Shown here piece by piece: positions 22,786 through 32,954 of a stretch of 64,000 bases of DNA. A program made the position numbers and the translations under genes. The stretch lies in NCBI GenBank assembly GCA_963580455.1, contig OY756967.1, forward strand, positions 9,322,501 through 9,386,500, written 5' to 3'. Every line of letters starts with the position of its first letter. Position 1 is the first letter of the stretch. The stretch comes from Euonymus europaeus. Lineage: Eukaryota > Streptophyta > Magnoliopsida > Celastrales > Celastraceae. Under the pieces are notes generated by a model. It was not told where the DNA came from, ran no database searches, and worked only from the letters and a program-made list of their open reading frames with translations.

Positions 22786-24022
22786 CATTTCAAATTAGTG
22801 TCATCAACCCGTTCTGAGACAATTCACAATCCAACAGACTCATGTCTCCACTATCCTTCTCCAAATAATCGGAAGTCTAATCTTGCATCTGAATCAAATG
22901 AATTTTTTTATTTTCCTTTATCGACCATCTAATTCATTAACAGACCGAGTTATTCTTTTAGTTATGCTACTTCTAGACTCAGTTAGTGTTTACGTTCTGG
23001 TGAGGCGTGATTGCGAGCAAGCGTTATAGTGGTGGCCGTAACTTTGTCATGTGCAAATGAAAAACTTTTATCAGATTTAAAGGATGCAAAAATATGATGA
23101 AAAATGTGTAATGAAGGGAGTCTTGAACCATATCGAATTTTAAGAAATTATCCATAATCCATACATCTCATCAATTTCAACGTTTATGAACAAATATTAC
23201 TCTTTCAACTCAACTGACACAGTTTTATGGTTTCTAGATAATGGCTCAATTTCGATAGTGCTCAAGATTCTCATGCATGCAATGCAAATTAAAAATAATG
23301 TAAAAGTGAACAAGATCAAGAATATATACAAAAATATATGTACAAACAGAAGCAACGTATATAAAAACTCCATATGTACATCGAAACATCTCATGTAAAA
23401 AAAAAAAACAAAATCATATATACAACAGAGTAAAACATTTTTTTTTTAAATGAAAGAGGTAAAATCATGTATGTGTAAGCAAGATAACATATGTATATAT
23501 ACAGTAAAACAAAATATCATATATACAAACTAAATAGAATCACGTATATACAAGCATAACGACAATATGTATTACACAGTAAGGTTAGAAGTAGTTTCCT
23601 ATGTCCTATAACTCTATGGTCATCGGTTATGGACAATCTAGGCTCCCGACTTATTCCCCTGCCAGTGTCCATTGCTGGAATAGCCTGGGTCCCTCTTAAT
23701 AGAGGAGTGGGTCGAGTGAGGATTTTTCGCGAGCCTGCACGGGGATTGAAATCCCTCGAAGGTCTCGTTTACTTCATCCTCTCCTAAGGGTTTTGAGCCC
23801 GAGTTGTTGGACTCATGAAAAGGTGTTGTGCACATTGTGTGAGGACAATAATATACAAAAGCTCAAAAACATATCAACATTCAACATTTTTTTTTAAAAG
23901 AAAAATAATAACAAGAACATATCAATCAAAAATTTAGAAAAACAAAACACCAAATATATGTAACTAAAAACAACAGAATCAAATAATGGGATTAGAAAAA
24001 TTAAATTTATTTGGCCCAACTC
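22786..24022 (-). other. 5' interior of the Ogre-like element, no gag recognised
   Basis: In element orientation this follows the PBS, where a leader and gag would normally begin. I find only short frames (65 codons at 23638-23835 and 65 at 23197-23394) and A/T-rich stretches with many TATGTA and ATATAC words around 23290-23580. No zinc knuckle is seen. The region appears non-coding. Confidence 0.5.
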
Positions 24023-24067
24023 ACTAGTTTTTTTTTTAGAAAAATATATACATTTTAAAAAACTAGT
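24023..24067. repeat. 11-bp inverted repeat beside the primer-binding site
   Basis: ACTAGTTTTTT (24023-24033) and AAAAAACTAGT (24057-24067) are perfect inverted copies with a 23-nt loop. The second arm ends one base before the PBS. Confidence 0.75.
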
Positions 24068-24068
24068 C

Positions 24069-24086
24069 TCCCCAGCAGAGTCGCCA
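24069..24086 (-). other. Primer-binding site (tRNA-Arg) of the Ogre-like element
   Basis: Minus strand reads TGGCGACTCTGCTGGGGA, complementary with few mismatches to the 3' end of a plant tRNA-Arg including the CCA. It lies two bases from the 5' LTR end at 24089. This fixes the orientation of the element and supports the Ogre/TAT assignment. Confidence 0.82.
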
Positions 24087-24088
24087 GC

Positions 24089-27070
24089 TGTCGCAACCGC
24101 TTTTGCGAGAGGGAAGTTTTAAAAGAGAGTCGCCACCAATTGTAATAGGTGCAATTGGTCACCGATTAAAAATAATTTGGTCTGCGAAAATCCAGAGAAA
24201 ATGGGTAAGTGAGTTTGTTACGTGTGGGGAAGGTGTTAGGCACCCCACAACGTCTGTTTAAAAACAGTTGTCAATTTAACTTTTATTATCCCATTAAATG
24301 ATATTTTAAGAAAAATTAATTACGACAAGAATCATAAATTGAGTAAAATAATTATACAAAAATGTATTGAAATAAGATAAAAATAAGTTTGATAAAAACT
24401 ATGTTAAAATTGAATAAAATAATTTTAGGAATTATAAAAACTATATTGAAGATCTAATGTTGAGGTTCACAGAATTTTTCCATCCAATGGTCCAATTTCT
24501 TAGAAGCACTCTCACCTCAAGAATTTTTCCGAGGGTGCTCCGATGCATTCCCCGAATCAATTCCATCGTAGGTAAAGATTTTCGATATAACTTTTATACA
24601 CCACAAAAATATACAATATAAACTTTAGAAAAGCATAAAATATAAAAATAAAAATAAGAATAAAAAATAAAAATAAAAATAAAAATAAAACGAAAATTAA
24701 ATAAAATAAATTTGAAATAAAACGAAAATAAAAATAAATAAAAAATAAAAATAAAACGAAAATAAAATTAAAAGATAAAATAAAAATTAAAGTGAAATTA
24801 AAATTAAATTAAAATTAAAATGTTGGGAACCGAGTTTTGAGGATTATACGATATGAATTATCGCAAATCCCGACTCAAATGTACTGACACTTAAAATCAC
24901 ATAATTACACGTAAACCAAATAACACCGTTAAATTAATCACATAATTCACATATAACATGGAAAAGCACACCTTGAATAAAACACATCATCAATTATATA
25001 AATAAAAAAACACACATGAGAAGGACTCGGTTCCCGTTTTTATTTAGGTAATTCATCATTTCAACCATACTATTAAATTAGTATGATTGAAAATAAAGAT
25101 TTATTACCGAGGGTCGGTTATTGTATTGAAGGCTCCGCACTTCATGAAATCTTTTTCCATCCAATGGTAGGGATTCCATCATTTCATTTCCTCAAGAATC
25201 CTCTCGGGATAGCATCCAATGCTTTCCCATTTTGGCTCCGTCATCGGATCAATTAATCGATCATTTATCACACAATAAATTATAAATCAAACAATACACT
25301 CTAAGCCTTTTAAAAATCAAAACCCAAATGTTACCCACAACCCGGCCCAAAACAACTTATTTTTTTAAAATAAAACCACTTGCAAGGCTCAATTTAATCC
25401 ATTTACCACATTTAATTTGAATAATCAAAAGTTCGATTAACTTACATCCAACCTCTAAAGCCCATTACCATCACTGAAACTCATGAATCCAATCTAACTT
25501 ATATAATTTGAAGTTGACCTTCAACCATTATCGATTCAAGCTACCACACCAAATAATATTTACAAAACACGTAATACACAAAATCATGACAAAGAGTAAC
25601 TGTCAAAGAACTACGACCTAGAACTAGAGACACATTCATTAATATTAGACTTGCCTTCTACGGTAACATTCACCCATGTATATATCTGCTTATAAGAGAG
25701 AGAAAAAAAAAACCAACTACAGAGCAACACATCAAATACATAGACAGTGATATAATTTCAGAAAGAAAATTCAACCAAATCCAAAGCATATGAAATCCAA
25801 CAAACGAATTATATCCGAACTTCTGAAAATCCAAAGAAAAACTTCCCTGCAACGAAAACCGATTACTGACAGAGCTTGAGCTCAGTAAAAAAAAGAAATT
25901 TTCGTAATCTATCCAGAAACTACAACCCATCTTTACTGAAATTCCCCTAGCATTTCAATTCATGCTCAGAAATCTTCCTCTCCAAAACTCCCCAAAAGCT
26001 CCTGGCCATTCTCAATCAAGACCCTAGAAAATCAAAAAGGAAAAATAACAGAAAAATAACAACTGCCGACAGAAACCCAAAACATCCTCATGATTCACTC
26101 CTCACTGAAATCCCATCGCCAGAAAAGAAACTAGAAAAATCGAAATCCTCCGAAGAAAAGAACAAACCCCGAAACTCTCCCCAGAAAACTTGAAATAGAA
26201 GAAGGCAGGAACCCAGAAATTTTCCCCCAGAAAATCGTGACAGAAACCCAGAAACCACTCCGGACAATTCGTCTTCCCCGTAGATTCCAAACAAAAAGAA
26301 ACAATCGAAACAAAAGACCAGCAGGCCGAGACAGCCTAGAAAATCATTCAGAAAAATCGAAAACAGAAGAAACCAAAAAACTGAAATCCCTCTCTCCCCA
26401 AAACTTCGAAGGTTCCCCCCTTTTAGCCGATCTCTCTGCCCCTTTTTATACCTACGGCACCGAATCCTCGATCCCCCAAAATCAACAACATCCACCCTTC
26501 AATTTCAACTCCAAATCCTCCTTTTGCTACTTTCGAATCTCTCTTTGAATTTTCGCCCTCTTTCTCCATTTTTTCAACATCTCCGGCGTCTCTTTTCTTC
26601 TTCCCGTTTCCCTTTGGTCGGGCGGCGTTTCTCTTGATGCATTTCGTCCTTCTCGTTTCTTCCCTTCTCCCTGATTCTAGAATTAGGGCTTAAACCACGT
26701 GGGCCGGGCCTCTACCATTTAGGCCGAGTAAAACACTAAAGCTTTGGGCCGGGCCTCTACCATTTTAAACCCACTAAAACACTAACGTTTTGGGCCAGGC
26801 CGAGCTTCGTATTTTTAAAACTTTCGGGCCTAAATTGGGTTATATCTGACAAACGGGTCTGCTTGCTTCGTAAACCTTTGGGATTTTGTAACGGGCTAGG
26901 AAATATTTAGGCCTATTGGGTCAACACATGAGTCTTTAAATTGTTTGTTGAATTTCCTTTTAATTTTGGACCCAAGTTTAACTCTAATTCAACATATATT
27001 TCGAGCTTTATTATTATTTGTATTTTTGGATTTTCTTGTTTAATTTTAAACCCAAAATTGGGGTACAACA
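24089..27070 (-). repeat. 5' LTR of the Ogre-like element (intact)
   Basis: 2982 bp, uninterrupted, matching 12011-17268 with scattered substitutions and short indels; for example an extra ATGTATAT-like piece near 25676 that the other LTR lacks. It shows the pre-insertion state of the solo-LTR site near 25224. The A-rich tract is at about 24624-24820. The 135-codon frame at 26088-26495 is the counterpart of the one at 16286-16693 and is not called as a gene. Confidence 0.92.
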
Positions 27071-27075
27071 GGCTC
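27071..27075. repeat. Right target-site duplication of the Ogre-like element
   Basis: GGCTC directly after the LTR end GTACAACA; pairs with GGCTT at 12006-12010 with one difference. Satellite continues from here in phase with block 1. Confidence 0.75.
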
Positions 27076-29264
27076 CTTATATTGTTTCGTTGCAAAAGAC
27101 GAACTTTCATTCCAAATTAGAGAAAACCTTTTAAAGAACCTTCATGGAGAGAGTTGAGCTATTTCGAACCGTCAAAGTTGATCGATATACACTTTTTATT
27201 GTTATTTTATGTCGAATTTTAAGAGAATAGGCTCCTTAGACTGTTTTTTTGCCAAGAGATGAACTTTTATTCCTAATTGGACGAAACCTTTAAAACATCC
27301 TTCATGGAGAGAGTTGAGCAATTCCGAACCCTCGATGTTCATCATTGCACGCCTTTTATTGTTATTTCGTGTCTAATTTTAAGAGAATAGGCTTCCTAGA
27401 TTGTTTTGGTGCCAAAACATGAGCTTTCATTCCAAATTGGTCAAAACCTTTAAAAGATCCTCCATAAAGACAGTTGAGCATTTTTGAACCCTCAGAGTTC
27501 TTCATTCCACACTTTTTATTGTTATATTAAGTCTAATTTTCCGAGAATACGCTCTTAAATTATTCCGTTGCAAAAGATGAATTTTCATTCAAAATTAGAG
27601 AAAACCTTTAACAGAACCTTCAAGGAGAGAGTTGAGCTTTTGCGAACGGTCAAAGTTGATCAGTATACACTTTTTATTGTTATTTTATGTCTAATTTTAA
27701 ATGAATAGGCTACGTAGATCGTTGTTTTCTTGCCACAAGATGAACTTTTATTCCAAATTGGACGAAACCTTGAAAACTTCCTTCATGGAGAGAGTTGATA
27801 AATTTTCAACCCTCGATGTTCATCATTGCACACCTTTTATTGTTATTTCGTGTCTAATTTTAAGAGAATAGGCTTCCTAGATTATTTTGGTGGCAAAAGA
27901 TGAGCTTTCATTCCAAATTGGTGAAAACCTTTAAAAGATCCTCTACAAAGGGAGTTGAGCATTTTCGAACCCTCGAAGTTCGTCATTGCACACTTTTTAT
28001 TGTGATTTTAAGTCCAATTTCACGAGAATACGCTCCTTAATTTGTTTCATTGCAAAGGACGAACATTCATTCCAAATTAGAGAAAACCTTTCAAAAAACC
28101 TTCATGGAGAGAGTTGAACTATTTCGAACGGTCAAAGTTGATCCGTATACACTTTTTATTGTTATTTTATGTCTAATTTTAAGAGAATAGGCTCCTTAGA
28201 TTGTTTTCTTTCTAAAAGATGAACTTTTATTTCAAATTGGACAAAACCTTCAAAACATCCTTCATGGAGAGAGTTGAGCATTTTCAAACCCTCGAAGTTC
28301 ATCATTGCACACTTTTTATTGTTATTTCGTGTCTAATTTTAAGACAATAGGCTTCCCAGATTGGTTTAGTGCCAAAAGATGAACTTTGATTCTAAATTGG
28401 TCAAAACATTCGAAAGATCCCCCATGGAAAGAGTTGAGCATTTCCGAACCCTCGAGGTTCATAATTCCACACTTATTATTGTCATTTTATGTCTAATTTT
28501 ACGAGAATAGGCTCCTTAAGTTGTTTCCTTTCAAAAGACGAACTTTCATTCCAAATTAGAGAAAACTTTTAAAGGATCCTCCATGGAGAGAGTCGAGCAT
28601 TTCCGAACCCTCAAAGTTTATCTTTGCACACGTTTTATTATTATTTTTATGTCTAATTTTAAGAGAATATGCTCCTTAGATTGTTTCATTGCCAAAAGAT
28701 TAACTTTCAATCCAGATTAGATAAAACCTTTAAAAGATCCTCGAAGGAGAGAGTTGAGCATTAACGAACCCGCGAGGTTCATTATTATTGCACACTTTTT
28801 ATTGTTATTTTATGTCTAATTTTACGAGAATAGGCTCCTTATATTGTTTCGTTGCAAAAGACGAACTTTCATTCTAAATTAGAGAAAACCTTTTAAAGAA
28901 CCTTCATGGAGAGAGTTGAGCTATTTCGAACTGTCAAAGTTGTTCGGTATACACTTTTTATTGTTATTTTATGTCTAATTTTAAGAGAATAGGCTCCTTA
29001 GACTGTTTTTTTGCCAAGAGATGAACTTTTATTCCAAATTGGACGAAACCTTTAAAACATCCTTCATGGAGAGAGTTGAGCGATTCCGAACCCTCGATGT
29101 TCATCATTGAACGCCTTTTATTGTTATTTCGTGTCTAATTTTAAGAGAATAGGCTTCCTAGATTGTTTTGGTGGCAAAAGATGAGCTTTCATTCCAAATT
29201 GGTGAAAACCTTTAAAAGATCCTCTACAAAGGGAGTTGAGCATTTTCGAACCCTCGAAGTTCGT
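27071..29264. repeat. 160-bp satellite array, block 2
   Basis: Resumes in monomer type 9 exactly where block 1 stopped, then runs through types 10, 11, 1, 2, 3, 4, 5, 6, 7, 8, 9 and 10. At about 29145-29170 it switches to a type 3 monomer, an exchange out of order. It ends inside that monomer, at the Tekay-type insertion. The last bases before the insertion are TTCGT (29260-29264), the expected target site. Confidence 0.95.
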
Positions 29265-31435
29265 TGTGGAACCCCGACCCAAAAATTTTAGTTTTGAGTT
29301 GTAAAACGGATGATCCGAGAAGTACGGAATCATGGAAAAATAGTTTTGGAGCTTGGTTCGGTAAATGGGGCATAACTTTTAGTATACATGTCCGTTTCGG
29401 GCCCGTAATATATCAAATCGAAGCTTGAACCGAGCCGGAAAATAAAATTTAAGAAAACTGGGTTTTTGAAAAACAGAGACCGTCCTGACACCCAAAACAG
29501 CCGTCCGGACGGTTTGTGCAGGAACTGAGGCAGAGAAATTTTTAGAGGAAGTTTTGGTGCTGTGAACAGTAGACCGTCCGGACACCTTAACGAGGCGTCC
29601 GGACGGTTAAGCCTGCGAAGTGAGCAGAGAGTGGAGGAAGAGGCAAGCGTCCGGACGGTCACTTGAGGCGTCCGGACGGTTATCGGGAAATCAATTTTTA
29701 AGCTTAGTATTAGGCATTTCTGGGCATTTCCAAGCTTGGGAGCCCGGCTAGAGAGAGAAAGTGTGAGAGAAGAAGAGAGAGAAGGAGATTTTGGCAAGAG
29801 ATTGACTTGGAGATTGTGGATTGATGATCCTTGAAGCTAAGTAAGGAAGATTCAAGGTTGATTCAAGTGATTTGGTAAGTTTTTCATAGTTTTTGTAAAT
29901 TCTAGGTTTTTCTAGATTTGCTAGATTCTTGAAGAGTTGAGTGCTATGCTTTAGATATATTGTTTATAGGTTGATTTTGGATGTTTATGTAGATTGGTTT
30001 GTGATTTGGAGTAGAGTTGAGCTTGGGTTGAGTTTGGAGGATTTTGGAGAAATTTCTAGAGAGAGAAGGTGAGTAATTTCGAAATTATGGATATAATTGA
30101 TGTTTATATGAGTTGTCGGTTGTTTATTGCTGCTTGTGAGGGTTCGGTTATGCCACATGGTAGGTTTGGGCAAACCGGAACCCTAGGAACGGAATTTGGG
30201 AAATTGTGGTAATTATTCGACACGAGGTAGGGGATTTCCAACCATACTTTCTATCGTTCGTTTTCGATATGTAAAGAGCTTTTTGATTCCTCATTGGTTG
30301 TCCCATTTGTGTTTCTGCCTTAATTGCTCCTAAGGGGAAACGAACCCTAATTGTGATTCTTGTTGATTCTTGATGTTGCATGACCCGAGTGTGTGTGTTC
30401 CATCTCCTATGGACACGATGTGATTTCCGTTCATGCATCATGGTAGTTATGTATATATATATATGTAGGTTGTTCATATATATATCTATTCAGCATGTCA
30501 TGACATAATGCATTACTGTTGCATGGGGGACCGGGTATGGACTCGGGAACCTTTAGGTTTCTTGAAAGCTACTTGGAGGGATGACGAGGTGATGAGAGTT
30601 ATCACTGAGTCATGTGAACTCCAAGTAGGGTAACGCACTAGGGGTAAGGTCAAGAGTGACTTGCCTTGTGGGGTGCGGGCGTGATAAGTTCTCGCAACCG
30701 GATGATCCTAGGAGTGGTTGGTTGTGATGAGCTTGCTCCCGTGCAATATTTCATTGAGTTGCAATGATATTGTGGTTGTTATGCTCCGAAAGGGTTGTCC
30801 GGGTAAATGCTGATGTGAATTTGTTGAGTATACGTTCATGTGGTAGTTACATACTGATGCATTGCTTCCTTTTGGTTCTATCTATATTGATGTTTACTTC
30901 ATACCCTACTGAGCTTCTAGCTCACTCCTTTACTTTCTTCCTTCCACAGGAGACACTAGTACAGGTACTGGTGCCGCGGATCGGTGAGCAGGTCGTGTCA
31001 TGGATGGCCCTGGATAGAATAGGGTGCTAGAGATATACTCTATGCATGTGGGTGTACGTAGTATATCTATGTTGAGAGAATATAACAATTTGGCACGGTG
31101 GTGCTTGTATGTGGATGTAGATGTTGATTTATGGTTATATTTGATGTTTTATAAATCTGTGTGTTGATTTATATGTGATGCCATCAATTTGTGCATGCTG
31201 GTAGTGGATGGCCTGAGGCCTAGGGTCAGGATTGCATGTGGTTGAGGCCCGAGGCCTATGTTTGCTAGGTTGCTAGTGTGATGTTGTTGTTGCTGCGTTT
31301 CTGATGCAGGTGGGCGCTCTCCGATATAGGGGGAGGTGCTGCTGGATTTCCGGTTGATGTCAGATGTTCACACTCGTGACTTAGGATGGGTGCAGAGAGA
31401 GCACCCAGTCGCGTCTCCGGAAACGGGGCGTGACA
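29265..31435 (+). repeat. 5' LTR of Tekay-type copy A
   Basis: 2171 bp, starting TGTGGAACCCCGACCC and ending ACGGGGCGTGACA. It matches the LTR of copy B at 59101-61268 (2168 bp) closely. It contains the palindrome pairs at 29481-29678, a (TA)n stretch near 30460, and a CTACTGAGC/AGCTCAC hairpin at 30911-30923. A pyrimidine tract ending CCACAG follows at about 30935-30950 and resembles a splice acceptor. Antisense frames of up to 109 codons (30148-30477) recur in the other copies but show no domain. Confidence 0.93.
29481..29678 (+). promoter_or_regulatory. CGTCCGGACG palindrome pairs, copy A 5' LTR (two sites decayed)
   Basis: Sites start at 29481 (decayed to CGTCCTGACA), 29502, 29575 (decayed to CGTCCGGACA), 29596, 29648 and 29669. 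The three within-pair spacings are all 21 bp. Sites 1 and 3 carry the same changes in the copy A 3' LTR, so they decayed before this copy inserted. Confidence 0.7.
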
Positions 31436-31438
31436 ATT

Positions 31439-31450
31439 TGGTATCGGAGC
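31439..31450 (+). other. Primer-binding site of Tekay-type copy A
   Basis: TGGTATCGGAGC, three bases after the LTR. This is one base away from the TGGTATCAGAGC complement of plant initiator tRNA-Met, the usual primer for this lineage. Confidence 0.85.
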
Positions 31451-31610
31451 GAGATTTATGGCTCTTTATAGGATCTGGGGTGTTGGGTCCTAGTTGTAGA
31501 GTAGTATATCTAGGCCATGTCACGACTGCTACTGATCCGGTATGTTTTCTTTTCCCCTTAAATCCTCGTTTGAGTAGTGGGTTAAATGGTATTGTCTGTT
31601 TGCCATGCAG

Positions 31611-32954
31611 ATGAATACCCGTAGAACTACCAGGTCCGAGAGTGGGACTATAGTACCTCGTGGCAGAGGCCGACGGGGAGTTGGTAGGGGCCGAGGTAGA
31701 GGCCGTAGTGTTGGGGTGGAACGTGTCACAAGAGGCACTCCTAGCACTAAGGATTCGGTTCCGAATGTGGATCCGGAGTTGAGAGAGAAAGAGATAGTTC
31801 AAGAGGGACTACCGATGGAGAGTGATGATCAGCAGGCACCACCTGAGGTGCAGGTTGCTCCTGTTACTACAGGGGGCAACCAGTGACGATGGAGAGTCTT
31901 ACTAGTTTTATGATGAGTATGGTGCAGACACAGGCGCAGACCATAGCTCAGGCAGTGGCTCAGGCGATGGGTGCTACTGGCACTCGTGCTGAGGGATTTG
32001 TACCAGAGGCTACAACTGAGGTAGCAGCAGTACCTAGAGCTGGGAGAGGGATGTATGAGGTGGACCAATTGAGGAGGACTACTCCTCCAACATTTTCTGG
32101 AGATGGAACAGGTGTGGGGGCGGAGGAGTGGTTCAACCAGCTGAGTATGAGAATGGACACTCTTGAGATACCCGATGAGAGACGGGTGAAGTTTGTGTTC
32201 TATTACTTGAGTGGTGCGGCCTATGAATGGTGGATGTCCATGGGCCAGAGACGGAATGAGCTGACTTGGACTTCGTTTGAGCGGTTGTTTATGCAGAAGT
32301 TTGTGCCAAGGCCTCTGCAAACGGAGAAGGCCAAACAGTTTCTAGATTTATTGCAGACATCAGAGATGACGGTGTCTCAGTACACCAAGCAGTTTGATGA
32401 GTTATACCGGTATGGGAAGGAGTTTGCTCCCACAGATGAGAAGAAGGCAGTGAGGTACTGAGATGGGTTGCTTCCCAGTCTTGGTAGAATGGTGATGGCC
32501 ACTAGGGTGGTGTCATATCAGGACACAGTGGAGATGGCTCTTGATTTTGAGTTGAGTGAGAAAAGTGAAGCTCAGAGGAAGCGTCCAGTGAGTGAGGGTA
32601 GTAGTGGTGGTGGTAGTAGCCACAAGAAACCGAGAACGGATTTTAGTCAGCAGAGAGGGGACCGAGGCAAGGGTCCTAGGCTACCATGGGGTAAGATGAC
32701 ATGCTTCAAGTGTGGGAAAGAGGGGCACAAGGCCAGTGAGTGCAAGCTTTCTGGGTTTAAGTGCTTTGGGTGTGGCAAGTTGGGTCACAGAAAGAGTGAG
32801 TGTCCCGGGGCAACCAGAGAGCCCAGCAGCAGAGCATACGGGGAGTACCGCCTCCGGCTCTTCCTTCCAATGTTCCAATGGGAGGAAGGGGCGGGGTGGG
32901 ACTCGTCAGCCACAGCAGCAGTAGAATGCACTGGTAGAGGGGCGTGTCTATGCA
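31611..32954 (+). pseudogene. gag: gag of Tekay-type copy A, broken
   Basis: The nucleocapsid/capsid gene of the element. The likely start is the ATG at 31611 (MNTRRTTRSE), followed by an Arg/Gly-rich stretch. The capsid-like region is seen at 31883-32461 (YEWWMSMG, FERLFMQKFVP, LLQTSEMTVSQYTKQFDELY). Two zinc knuckles follow at about 32701-32802: CFKCGKEGHKASEC and CFGCGKLGHRKSEC, both C-x2-C-x4-H-x4-C. Breaks: a frame change before 31886, an in-frame TGA at 32459-32461, an apparent extra G in the run at 32807-32810, and a TAG at 32922-32924. The frame then continues into protease, so gag and pol were probably one polyprotein. Confidence 0.88.

Larger units (their letters stand above)
12011..27070 (-). 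mobile_element. Ogre/TAT-like non-autonomous LTR retrotransposon, host of a nested solo LTR
   Basis: Two 2982-bp LTRs (12011-17268, split by an insertion, and 24089-27070) flank about 6.8 kb. Read on the minus strand the element runs 5' LTR, a two-base gap, a primer-binding site TGGCGACTCTGCTGGGGA matching the 3' end of a plant tRNA-Arg, interior, a purine tract, and 3' LTR. The LTRs end in TG...CA and a 5-bp target duplication flanks the element. A tRNA-Arg primer and large size are typical of the Ogre/TAT lineage. No gag, protease, RT, RNase H or integrase motif is visible in the interior, so this is a large non-autonomous derivative that would need enzymes from a partner. Without the nested insertion it is about 12.8 kb. 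The LTR pair is similar with scattered changes, so insertion is not ancient. Lineage assignment rests on PBS and LTR layout, not on proteins. Confidence 0.85.

Noticed and set aside
23186..23398. Overlapping 70- and 65-codon frames on both strands
   Set aside because: AT-rich, low-complexity stretch of the Ogre-like interior. Frames open on both strands at once are typical of chance.
12006..27075. Ogre-like element read on the plus strand
   Set aside because: On the plus strand no PBS follows the left LTR and no purine tract precedes the right one. The tRNA-Arg site and purine tract are both in minus orientation.
30148..30477. Antisense ORF in Tekay-type LTRs, also at 37173-37568 and 60089-60427
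   Set aside because: The three LTRs are close relatives, so sharing an open frame is expected. Lengths and ends differ (109, 131 and 112 codons) and no domain is seen.
30764..31030. 88-codon sense ORF in the copy A LTR, also at 59502-59768
   Set aside because: Lies over the hairpin and pyrimidine tract of the LTR, is not linked to gag, and is not kept as an open frame in the solo LTR. Probably chance.
31829..32320. 163-codon minus-strand ORF opposite the copy A gag
   Set aside because: Shadow of gag. His/Ser-rich composition comes from reversed gag codons.
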